This document shows, piece after piece, positions 1-9,635 of a DNA stretch of 64,000 nt. Source of the stretch: Lingula anatina (lineage: Eukaryota > Brachiopoda > Lingulata > Lingulida > Lingulidae); assembly GCF_001039355.2 (NCBI RefSeq), contig NW_019775581.1, forward strand, positions 19,356 to 83,355. The letters are read 5' to 3'. The notes under the pieces were generated by a model. That model was not told the origin of the DNA. It did not search any database and saw only the letters and a program-made list of their open reading frames with translations. The translations under genes were made by a program, and so were the position numbers. Position 1 is the stretch's first letter. The number at the start of each line of letters is the position of its first letter.

Positions 1-223
1 CCCCCCCCCCCCCAAATCCGCCAATGGGCACAATTCACCCGACAATTGTTCGAAATGTGCCTTCCTCAGCCTTTTAGCGGGTCTGTGTATCTCATTTTTC
101 GTCAATTCAATTGCATATGCACGGTTGCTTATTGTGTTTCTTGCTATATTTTCAGAAATATTAATCGGCATTTCCCTACGTGTACTGACGCCTCAACAAC
201 TTTAAAAGAGACTCAGTCACAAA

Positions 224-1189
224 ATGTATAATTCTAGTGATGGAAGCGCCGCTCACGGCCTGACGGTAGGATGGCGAGTGACAGGTGCCACGTTTGGAAT
301 CCTGTCCTTCGTAAACGGGTTCCTAGGAAATATTCTGATTTTGGGAGTTCTTGTGAAGGACAAAGTGATCAACGTCAAAGGAAAGGCCAGCTTGATAAGC
401 CTCAGCGTCTGCGGACTGTGTTTTACGCTCTTTCTCCTTGTCGCCATCATCGACACGTATGTCAACGATAGATGGCAGTACGGTGAAGTGCTGTGTCACG
501 TGTTCACCTTCGTCAACCTGTCGCTCTTTGGTTGCTCCATGCTGCAGCAGGCTCTCATTGCTTTGCAGCGGTACACCTGTGTAATTTTCAACAACAAGAA
601 GCTCATTGAGTGTCCCAAATTACTCACAATGAACATAGCTTTCTGTTGGGTCATACCGCCATTGTCAATGATTCCCTCCATGTACGAAGAGTTCAAGGAG
701 TACCACATCGACAGTCTTGGGACTGACTGTATATTTCTCTCGGACACCGAAGATTTCCAAAAGATCCTCAGTTTCATCCTGTTCATAGTCATCCCCTCGA
801 TAACGATATACGCATGCTACATACGTATATTTATGGTGATCAAAAAGAGCGGAAACAGCGTGGTTCCCCACGACCCGTACGCCGTACATGTAGCCCCACC
901 CCAAAGCGCGTTTATTCAGAACAGAGAAATCAAGCTGTGCCGCATGTTCTGTGTCATGTGCGCCATTACTATCCTGGGCTATGCTCCTTTTGCCTTTTTG
1001 CGCGCCCTAGATCTGGCCTTCGTTGTCGATAGAGGTATTTATGTCATTTGTACCGCGCTCTATAACATTGCCCTCACGTCCAACGCCCTGATTTACTGCC
1101 TTATGAATAAGAATTTTTCGCAGGCCTTGCGGAGATTCTGGTGCGGCAGTCCCGTGACTACCTCAAATGGCGTAACAAATACTAATTAA
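224..1189 (+). CDS. Orphan class-A-like G-protein-coupled receptor, single coding exon
   Basis: The 321-residue frame shows seven hydrophobic segments in rhodopsin-type order. TM1 carries the GN pair (residues 35-36). Cys91 at the start of TM3 and Cys169 in loop 2 can form the usual disulfide, and Trp142 sits in TM4. The signature motifs are altered: DRY is QRY (115-117), TM2 lacks the conserved Asp (SVCGL around 61-65), TM6 has GYAP in place of CWxP, and TM7 has NALIY (287-291) in place of NPxxY. Asn3 is a possible glycosylation site. The start is the first ATG after a strong 3' splice site (pyrimidine tract ending in AG at 154-155), so exon sequence begins at 156 and a non-coding 5' exon probably lies upstream or outside the window. 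AATAAA at 1640-1645 is a candidate polyadenylation signal. It loosely resembles the moody/melatonin-like orphan receptors expanded in marine invertebrates. The ligand is unknown. Confidence 0.8.
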   Translation: MYNSSDGSAAHGLTVGWRVTGATFGILSFVNGFLGNILILGVLVKDKVINVKGKASLISLSVCGLCFTLFLLVAIIDTYVNDRWQYGEVLCHVFTFVNLSLFGCSMLQQALIALQRYTCVIFNNKKLIECPKLLTMNIAFCWVIPPLSMIPSMYEEFKEYHIDSLGTDCIFLSDTEDFQKILSFILFIVIPSITIYACYIRIFMVIKKSGNSVVPHDPYAVHVAPPQSAFIQNREIKLCRMFCVMCAITILGYAPFAFLRALDLAFVVDRGIYVICTALYNIALTSNALIYCLMNKNFSQALRRFWCGSPVTTSNGVTNTN

Positions 1190-2032
1190 AGAACATCCTT
1201 AAAGGATTAAACTAATAGATATTGTACCTGTCTGTTTGACTGCCTTTTTGTCTAAATATCGACTCTTTTGTGAAATGTATACTATATTTATTTTTATATT
1301 TTGTCATTTACTAAGGGACAACAAACAAGTAAATAGAAAATTAATGGATTCGTATTACATTTCTTTTGGTTGGTTTATTGAGTCCATTGTTGCGAAAGAT
1401 ATAAAACTAATCAATTGTATTTTTATATTATACAAATAGTACCTGCCCTCGCCTACACTTTGAAAATACGACCCAATGCATTGAGAGGCAATACATGTGG
1501 GACCCGTGGCAATTGTACCTTTTGTTCACCAATGTTTGAGAAAAGCATTAGTACAGCATTTAATGTTGCTGATTAGTATACAGTTCACTATTTGTACAGT
1601 AGCCTACATGTGATTGGTTATGTACTTTTTAACTATTGTAATAAACCGGACACTCTAGCAATAGTGAATGGTGATTGGCCAAGCATAGGCCTGTTAAAAA
1701 GGTCACGTGTTTTCATAGAAATGATGTTGCGCCTTATGGCAGTAACTGGTGATGCGAACGCATACTGTAAATTATTGTGCGTTATAACTGCATGCCTAGA
1801 ATTCTACGAGATGTTTCATAATTCTTTTGAGAAAACGTTAACTATTGTGCTCGTATGGATATTATTGTTATTCATATTGTTGTTGGTCAAAAGATTTTTA
1901 CAGTTGTTGTTTTTCACAAAGCAGTTTATGCCACAAATTATCGAAGGTGTTGTCTTCAGTACAGTTTCATTTAATGTATTCCAAGTGACACTATCCATAC
2001 GGAAGGGAGTAGTTGTTGCCACTTGAAACAGA
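1190..2032. other. Gene-free stretch, probably receptor 3' UTR then spacer
   Basis: A perfect 6-bp inverted repeat (ATCCTT A AAGGAT) lies just after the receptor stop, and the candidate polyadenylation signal is at 1640. A 144-codon open frame at 1592-2026 is AT-rich, hydrophobic and matches no family I recognise, so I do not call it a gene. Confidence 0.5.
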
Positions 2033-2160
2033 TAAACGAGGGTCCCACAGGGTATTTTCGTCACTCTTGAAAGTCACTTTTTATTTCCCGAGAAGCATGA
2101 AACGTTCATTTTATATAGCGTGATTTGTGAAGCACCCCATTCCCGTGACGCATAAATGCG
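2033..2160. repeat. Dispersed repeat, copy 1
   Basis: About 125 bases resemble 33389-33515. Shared blocks include GGGTATTTT, GAAAGTCACTTTT, ATGAAACGTTCAT, TGATyTGTGArGC and CGTGAC in the same order and spacing. The second copy lies inside a segment present in only one of two alleles (33240-33531), which suggests a mobile or formerly mobile element. Exact ends are unclear. Confidence 0.6.
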
Positions 2161-2957
2161 ACCTTTATTCTCCGCCCTTCGTGAAACGAAGTCATTATGC
2201 CCAGTTGGCGATTCGTGATTTTCAGGATTTTCGAGGCACGTTATTAGTTAACATGTATTACAGTACAGTACATGTACCAGTATCTTTTGTTTACTGTGAT
2301 TTGTGAATTGATAATTATATAGCGTGAACGTATTCAACTCAGAGACGGAACAATATTGTTACAGTCTGTTGTCTTGTAACAGAAATTTTCTTGTAACAGA
2401 AATTTTCTTGTAACAATGTTCTTGTAACACTGTGATAATGTACAATGTAGTTGACACATGAACGATCCAAAGAGTAATTAAGTGCTAGTGCAGAATAAAG
2501 AACAATGGGCGGTAGATGTCGACACTGAACATTTAATAGGAGCAGCGCCCAAGGTGAACTTTCTGGTCTCGTTTCTGTATATTCATAATTTTATTTTCAA
2601 TATGGGACTATAAGATTTTGTATAGTTACGCACACAGACTTTACGTACCAGTAGTTAAGTAAACTTGCCTTTTTAAATCTCATATAAATATTGCACCGCT
2701 GTAACCGAGTAAAACCGTTCAAATTGGTATGTACAGTATACAGTATATTATCAATAGCACCAGTAAGTTGTATTAAATTTAAACCCATACTGTTTAGTTA
2801 CACCGGATAAAATAAATTCGATCATTAAAAACGTTTGTGCTCGTCAATACCTTTTCTATATTATGGAGTTAACGAATCAATTTACCTGTACGAACACGTA
2901 TCCTAAAGAGAAAATCTGGCTCATAAGGACCCATTAATGAAACTGTCGTTCTACGCT
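2161..2957. other. Non-coding spacer
   Basis: AT-rich. A short direct repeat of TTGTAACAGAAATTTTC occurs near 2373-2410. I see no coding sequence or larger repeat. Confidence 0.4.
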
Positions 2958-3098
2958 GGGACTCTCGCTGAATGCAATCAGATTAACCGATTAACTCGCC
3001 TCCTCTCCTAATTGTTACCAGCGTTCTCGCATAATCACCAGCTTTGCTGTATAATGCTCGACGCCTGGGGGAGGCGTGTTAATCTGTCAATCTGATTG
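2958..3098. repeat. Small inverted-repeat element
   Basis: The arms 2975-3003 and 3070-3098 are imperfect inverted copies (CAATCAGATTAACCGATTAA against CAATCAGATTGACAGATTAA when the right arm is reverse-complemented). The left end (2958-3003) recurs in reverse orientation at 21431-21474, so this is a dispersed family and not a one-off hairpin. Confidence 0.6.
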
Positions 3099-3255
3099 AA
3101 GATTATCCCTATGAAAATGAGCATTTAAGCAGCGTGTGAAATTGTTTTTCAACATGTTCAAACATTTAACTACCTCCGCGTACACCAGTGTTAATTTGCT
3201 TGCGTACTCGAGGCGTATATGACGTAAGACTAACGAACCTCTTGTGTTTGTCTGG

Positions 3256-3421
3256 CAGGGGCGGATTGAGACCGTCTTCTGGGTCTTCCGGAAGACAGTC
3301 AGATTTTAAAGTTTACGTTGATGGGTATCTATTTTTTTGTCGGAAGACGGTCAAAAATGAAGGATGGATCAACAAAGATAATTTGGAAGACTGTCAGAAT
3401 ATATCTCTGTATCCGCCCCTG
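3256..3421. mobile_element. hAT-like MITE with CAGGGGCGGAT ends
   Basis: The left end reads CAGGGGCGGAT and the right end is its exact reverse complement, ATCCGCCCCTG, giving an 11-bp terminal inverted repeat around 166 bp. CAGGGGCGGAT-type ends are typical of non-autonomous hAT elements. Inside, GGAAGACnGTCA occurs three times, plus a related inverted copy near the left end. I could not find a clean 8-bp target-site duplication. Confidence 0.65.
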
Positions 3422-3515
3422 TCTGCGTATGGGTAAATTTTCTAATATACTCACTAACTGCTATACCCTGTATGTGCCAGTACTTTTAATGCTGTTTACA
3501 ATCTACTATGAGACT

Positions 3516-3791
3516 TTTCAGAACAGATGATCTGCGGACTAACTGATCCACCGACTAAATATGGCCGACCGAACCTCAAAGCGCCGCGTGATCCTCTGAT
3601 TGTTTCCCCGCCCACACCCGCGCCATTAAACGGATCAACTCTCAGCTCTGAGGTTTAAATGCAAGGCCCCGCAACAACGGCGCGCGTGGAGGCCGGGACG
3701 CCATCGTGGAATTAGTCGGCGCTGCCTTTAAGTGAGTTGACCATATTTTAGTCCGAGGATCTGATAGTTCGCGGGTCAACTTGATCTGAAG
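3516..3791. mobile_element. MITE family A, long copy with both ends
   Basis: The left end (TTCAGAACAG, then CGGACTAACTGATCC, then CTAAATATGGCCGACC) is matched by the reverse complement of the right end (CTTCAGATCA, CGCGAACTATCAGATCC, CTAAAATATGGTCAAC). The same end sequence recurs at 22579-22637, 23888-24112 (with its allelic copy at 25384-25608) and 50818-50990. The core, with CCCCGCCC and CACGCG-like segments, resembles the core of the 23.9-kb copy. Confidence 0.7.
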
Positions 3792-4043
3792 GGCCCTTTT
3801 TTGGCACAGAGCAAACAATTGCATGTCCACTCTCCTCTGATCCCTGCGTGAGTCGCTCACAGCTGGCACGTCAGAGGTTGGGTAATCGATGCCGTGTTTC
3901 TGTCTTCTCCGGAAAGACTACTGCTTGATTAGTCGGATTGCGTGTCCTAACTAGCAGGCTATTTGCAAGTCCTGAAAAGGTGAAAGCTGGCAATTTCCAG
4001 ATAAAGCTTTTGGCAGACGACGGATTACGTGACACAACCCATG

Positions 4044-4283
4044 CGAAAATTTGTCTCCTTTAACGCTCACTTACGGTTCTCAATCTGCCCTAGAACATAA
4101 TGTTTTTCTCTTTAATTCAAAAATGTTTTAATCTGTTCTAGGACATTCTGAAGGACTTCCCCAAAACAGTTCTCGAACTGTTACATTGATTACAGAACAA
4201 CATTAGAACTGTAAAAAATACACCAAATGTTCTAGAATAGATTGAGAACCGTATAAGTGGACGTTAAAAGAGACAAATTTTCG
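4044..4283. mobile_element. Palindromic MITE-like element, about 60-bp arms
   Basis: The left arm starts CGAAAATTTGTCTCCTTTAA and the reverse complement of the right arm starts CGAAAATTTGTCTCTTTTAA. The match continues through ACGGTTCTCAATCT and CTAGAACAT for about 60 bases. Total length is 240 bp, with no open frame. A target-site duplication is not evident. Confidence 0.65.
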
Positions 4284-5656
4284 TAGGGGAAACCTACAGG
4301 ATTCGATCGCATGTCAAGGATGATAAAGATCCAATTATAATGACAATTCATCCCAAACATTATCCGGTGTCGATATAATATCTTTTTGATTTCATAATTT
4401 CATTAATTGCCATTTGTAGTGTACATATTCACCGTACTGCCGTGGTGCATTTGCTTACCGTAATTTTTAATTATTATTCTAAAGCTACAGCTTTCACTGT
4501 GGTTTAATTTCCTCCATCTAGGTTTTCATATAATTATCAAAACACAAGAAAGGTAAAACCGCCGATAACGATAATGAATCATGATACTTGCCATTTTAAG
4601 ACTCTAAACATAGGTGGAGATACCTTTTTTACTTTGAAAGCTCTGCTTTGACGTTGTCAGTTCTATTTTGTCACTGTCCTTAGATGAAAATTGCATCTAA
4701 ATCATGTATAATATTGCTTCTTTATACTTTATTTGTACGCTGTAACGAAGGTTTTGCTCATAATACTACTACAACCGTAAAGACACTGTAAAAGTAGTGA
4801 AATACATTTACCTACTCGTTTGACTGTCAAAATGGGTGAAAAGCTACACATATTAAAGCCATCTTCGTTAGATGCATACCACTCATATTACTGTTTACTG
4901 CAGCTGGCATTGTCAATAACAACTGATTGAGCAACATGCCCTCAATTTACCCTGCAAATGTTAAACGTGGTTCGAAATACATGTTTATTGGTACTCATTC
5001 GTAAGTGAAAAAATATCTACTGTCGTTAATTAATTGAATAAGGCATCATTACAAACAAGAACTTAGATCGAAAGAAATTAGGACGCAGTTGCTAGCTCAA
5101 TGGTGCCTAACTTCGGACAGCAGGTTTACTTGATGGTTAATGTCTCCAAGGATGCAATGCAAATACAAAGGCTCTTGACACTGTAGATTATGATTACAAC
5201 ACTAAATTGTATATCATAATATCAATTAAAACACGAAAAAAACACCCTTTTTGTGATTTACATGTAGCCATGTTAGTTTCTGGCTATGTACTGATTAATC
5301 TTCGGTCGTTTCTTCCAAATCCCATTTGAATAATTTTGCTATTGCTATTAGGATAATTATGCTATTGCGCTCAGTAGTAATACATTTGGCGGTCATTCAC
5401 GAACTGAAGTGTCAAATTTACGACCAGAAATTTGTAAAAAGGTGCAAGTTTAAAGCTATTTTTTGACCGAGTGATTAATTTTATTCTTTTGCATGTAGCC
5501 TTTATTGATATCGTTTGAGAAATAGGTAGGGTGATCTATATGCGTTTCGCGGAATCCATGTTCGCTTCATATTTAACTTTAAAAAGCTTTAGCAATGCGA
5601 TATGTTGGTACTCCTTCTCATCAGTTTTGTTATAGTTTTCTATCTGCTGCAGCAAA
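4284..5656. other. Non-coding spacer
   Basis: AT-rich, with many stops in all frames and no repeat larger than short runs. Nothing recognisable. Confidence 0.4.
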
Positions 5657-5787
5657 TTGAGAATATGATATCCGCCGAGGAAACCTCAAATATTACACAA
5701 GTACAATGAACCTGGCTCGTGTCGCGTTTCACAATCAAGCTCAAACCGACCCCTTTAAAGAACATGCTGCACATTACGAAACGATAA
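5657..5787. repeat. Direct repeat, copy 1 of 2
   Basis: About 130 bases match 6723-6864 in the same orientation. Shared landmarks are ATATCCGCC, GGAAACCTCA, GCTCGTGTCG, AATCAAGCTCAA and CATGCTGCACAT followed by ACGAAACGATAA. Spacing is about 1.07 kb. Identity looks near 80 percent by eye. Confidence 0.65.
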
Positions 5788-5931
5788 TATAAAGGTATAT
5801 AGTCCATGAAACGAACGACTTAGGTTGGAAAAAAATGTTAACGAAGGAGACACAACAGAACCCGGTCCAGTTATGGGCCAGCATAACCCAGACAATTTCC
5901 CACCGGAATACACCCATGCAAAGTGCAAACG

Positions 5932-5958
5932 AAAAAAAAAAAAAAAAAAAAAAAAAAA
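5932..5958. repeat. Poly-A tract, 27 bases
   Basis: Uninterrupted A run. No target-site duplication or retroposed gene body is evident next to it. Confidence 0.9.
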
Positions 5959-6722
5959 CGGTCGCAAAAAATGCATAAGGGAGGGTATTTAAGTGGGCAT
6001 ATCATGGAAACTGGGTGACGTACAAACTTGTGAGAGGTATCTTTTTAATGTTCAAGAGCATGGCCATTCATTTAAAAAAGTTTGGAAGTCATCAGAAGTC
6101 AAAGCTATGCCTAAATGCCAAGGTCAGTCTCGCAAAGGACCAAAATAGCTCAAAATACAGCACCAGCTTGCTTTATTCTTTCAAAAATGAACTTGAACTT
6201 TTTGTGATTTTTCTAGCTCCTGCTGAGAACTGCATAGACCTTTGTGAATGTTGTATTTAACTGACCAAAGGTAAAATAATGTATATCAAGCTTAAATTTG
6301 CATCCAAACACATACAAAAGTGACATTTCTGATCTAATAACAATTCAGTCGAACTGTATAAATTTAGGAGAGAATCCAGAGTAGTTTCTGGAATCCAGCA
6401 TATTTAAGAATATTCCTGTCACAAGCAACCTCGGGTTATCCAAGTCCAACAACTGCGATATTGTTTCCGTAAGGCAATGCTTGACAGGTTTCCAATCAAG
6501 TAAATAAAAAACCTTTTGGTACAGAGGAAGGTATGATATTGAATTAGTTATGAACGCAAAATTACATAATTTAACCAAGATGATGATACTTTTGAGGTGT
6601 ATGAATTTACAGGGATTATTAAAATTCTCCTCCTTAGCGGCTTTGTAAATTACTCAAACTATTATTGTTGCTGTTGTTTTTCTTGCTGTTGCTGTTGTTG
6701 TAGTTTTTCATTGGCACTGAAA

Positions 6723-6864
6723 ATTGAGGATATAATATCCGCCTCGGAAACCTCATTCACTATACTTGTACAATTATGAGTTTAGCTCGTGTCGTGTTTC
6801 ATCACGAAAATCAAGCTCAAGCCGAACCATTCAACAAAACATGCTGCACATAACGAAACGATAA
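6723..6864. repeat. Direct repeat, copy 2 of 2
   Basis: Partner of 5657-5787. It follows a cysteine-codon-like CTGTTG/TTGCTG-rich stretch at 6665-6705 that I regard as simple sequence. Confidence 0.65.
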
Positions 6865-7478
6865 AGCTAGTGTAGGAAAGTATTCACTTTCCACCGGCCA
6901 AAATAAATAAATAGTAGTAGGATTAATATTTCTTTCAGAGATATTTAATTTATTATTACAAATTAATCTTCTCCAGTGTAGTGGATACTGTAAAGATGGC
7001 TTTAGTTACACTGGATAACTGCAATTAACTGTAATTTTTCGTAATTTTTTTCCTAACAACATCCTGATGTGCACGAAACCTGTACAGTTCTAAGTCCAAA
7101 GCTAAAGCTAACGACCGTGCCCTCTTCTGCAAGTTAATTAAAACATAGGTCACCAAACAAGCTAAAACCGGACACGCGTGGTCCTTACATTGCTGTGAAG
7201 CCGCTCCAGCTGACACGCGTATCCTGTTGCGTAGGCAGTGAGTGTACAGCATGCGGTTTATGCACTTCATTTGTGCGTCAACAGGGTCACGCCGAGCCAC
7301 GGTTGCACTTGAGAGGGGTGTTTCGCACTTTTTTTTATTATTTTCTCACTACTTACTTCTGGACGTCATCTGTTAACGGGTTGATTTTGATTCCTACTGG
7401 AAGAGATCATATAAAGCAAGGTAAGACGTCATGATACGTTCTCTTTGATTCCGCTTTACTGCATGCGATACGTCTTCA

Positions 7479-7522
<44 letters not shown>

Positions 7523-9635
7523 TTTCCACACACACAGAAATACACACATACACACATTCACATACACACATACACACGCACACATTCACACATGCACATA
7601 GACAAATGCAATTCTGCCCGTGACTGTAGATTCAAGTAAAAACAGGATTTGCGTGAAGGCGTGTCAGCCAATTGTTTTTATAGTGTGTAGTACGTTATAC
7701 TAGCTATAAAGTGGGTCACTATATAACATACTATAACTAACAAACTGGCAAGATATACTTATCAAAAACGGTTGAAACAGCTTTTAGTCGATCCTCGTGA
7801 TTTACCCTTTCCCGTAATCCCTTAAAAACAAATCAAACAATATTTCTATGTTTCAGTTATCTACAACAAAAACGCGGACGTCACTGTCACCTACAACCAC
7901 TATTCAACCGACTATATATAGGCCTCGATGTGCAGTGTCGAATTCCGATATCTATTTCTTTTTCTATCCAAACACAGCAATGGCGGGGTTTGGGGGGGGG
8001 GGGGGGGGGGGGGCACAGTGACACGAACCCGTCCTTACATGTACCTAGTGAGATACCGCCTTCTCCCCTCCCCCCCCCCCCCATCCTAAAAAAGAAAGAA
8101 GAAACGAGGCAAAAGAAAAAAGATGTATTCAGGAAACGAAAATAAAGCGATGAATTCGCTTTCTTTTGAAAGAAAATAAGAACATGCCTGATGACTTATC
8201 ATACATGTAGTAAATTCGATGACATATTTTCCGGATGAATGGCAGTATGCTGTGCATTCTAAGTGGGCCTTCTCCCCTTGACTCCTGAGATCAAGCATTG
8301 CTCAGTGTGTAGTTTTACAGGACATGTGTACTTCGGTAACTGAAGCCCTGGAGCTATAGTGCAAGGAAAGCAATTACTCGAGGGCACTGAACTGTCTCAT
8401 AGAGGAATTTGCTTTGTGTCGTCGATTCCCAACATGCAACAAGTAATTTTCGGAACGGTTGTGTCATTTCCGCGATAATTACACTTCCGATATAAAGTTG
8501 ATTGTTATTATTATTATTATTAATGCCATCGTGAATTCGTATCATGGACTCATTATGTATAAAACATTTACATCATTAAGTTCAGCTCTATGTTAGCGAC
8601 ATCATCGTTATTTCGGGTCAACAATTTTCAAAATTCTAATACCAGTCAGGTTTGTTGTTCAATCTATCCAAGATAGACGGGTGAGGAAAGTAGGCACATT
8701 TTTCCTTGCTTAGCTTGGAATGTTCTGAATGCCAGACGAGTCATTCAGTAAATTAGGAGGGGTGAGCGGAAGTAAGTACTGCTTATATTGAATCCGGTTA
8801 CCTCTGAACTCTATCCCCTCTATCCGGGTACCTCTGAATTCTATCCCCTGTATCCGGGTACCTCTGAACTCTATCCCCTGTATCCGGGTACCTCTGAATT
8901 CTATCCCCTGTATCCGGGTACCTCTGAGCTTTATCCCCTAGATCCAGGTACCTCTGAACTGAAGTACCTAAATACAGACTGTCTAACAAATAATCATAAT
9001 AATCATACTGATAATAATAATAATAATAAAATAATTCTTTTAATTTAATCTTGAGGTCATCACGCATCAGTTTTACTGTTATCAGATGGTAATTTTCTAG
9101 CACAAAGATGCTTTTTTATTAAAAACAAAACAAAAAACAATCCCAACCATAATTCAAAATGAAATGAGCATGTGAATAATGTGGGATCACAAAAATACAA
9201 TAGATGTCAAGTAAAGCGTTGCGGTACGTTTTGTTTGAGGGTTGAAAAGCCTCGGTCAACCCAGCACAGTTATGACCAATATATCGTATTCTTATCTTAG
9301 TGATGTAGTTCTTCCAATTCCACCACTCCCCATTAGTTTTCCTTGTATCCTGGTTCATACGGCGTAGAGTGCGAATGTAAAAATAAGATATCTCTTAACT
9401 AGGTTCGGCAACAAATCAGTGGCAGAAGATTGATAAGTACTTGACAATAAATAATTTACACTGGGACAGTACCAGAAATCAAGGAGGTCGATACAAAAAC
9501 TGCGTAGAATAGTTGTCAATGCGAAGGGCTTGGCAATCCAGGAATATTCACATTCTGTACAAGCCTTATGATCTAACATTTATGTTTTGTTTTATTTCAT
9601 TTTATTTTGTTTTATCTTAGCACAGTAGCACCGTC
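6865..9635. other. Spacer with simple repeats, probable 5' region of the Eph-LBD gene
   Basis: Contains (TC)n at 7482-7521, a CA-rich tract at 7528-7596, poly-G at 7992-8013, poly-C around 8069-8083, ATT triplets near 8504-8522 and the minisatellite at 8791-8960. A TTATCTTAG 3' splice site ending at 9620 lies 15 bases before the ATG of the next gene. Its 5' UTR is therefore probably split, with the first exon somewhere in this stretch. Confidence 0.5.
8791..8960. repeat. 30-bp minisatellite, about 5.7 units
   Basis: Units of the form TATCCGGGTACCTCTGAAyT plus CTATCCCCTG follow without gaps at 8791, 8821, 8851, 8881, 8911 and 8941. Units alternate between GAACTC and GAATTC, so the array looks built from a 60-bp dimer. 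Open frames on both strands here are by-products of the repeat length being a multiple of three. Confidence 0.95.

Noticed and set aside
1592-2026. 144-codon hydrophobic frame downstream of the GPCR
   Set aside because: AT-driven hydrophobicity, no recognisable family, and it overlaps the start of a dispersed repeat.
8791-8960. CRISPR-like array
   Set aside because: Units abut with no unique spacers. It is a tandem minisatellite in a eukaryotic genome.
8788-9103. Repetitive YPLYPGTSE-like frame and its antisense partner
   Set aside because: Product of a 30-bp minisatellite open in several frames, with no start context or conserved flank.
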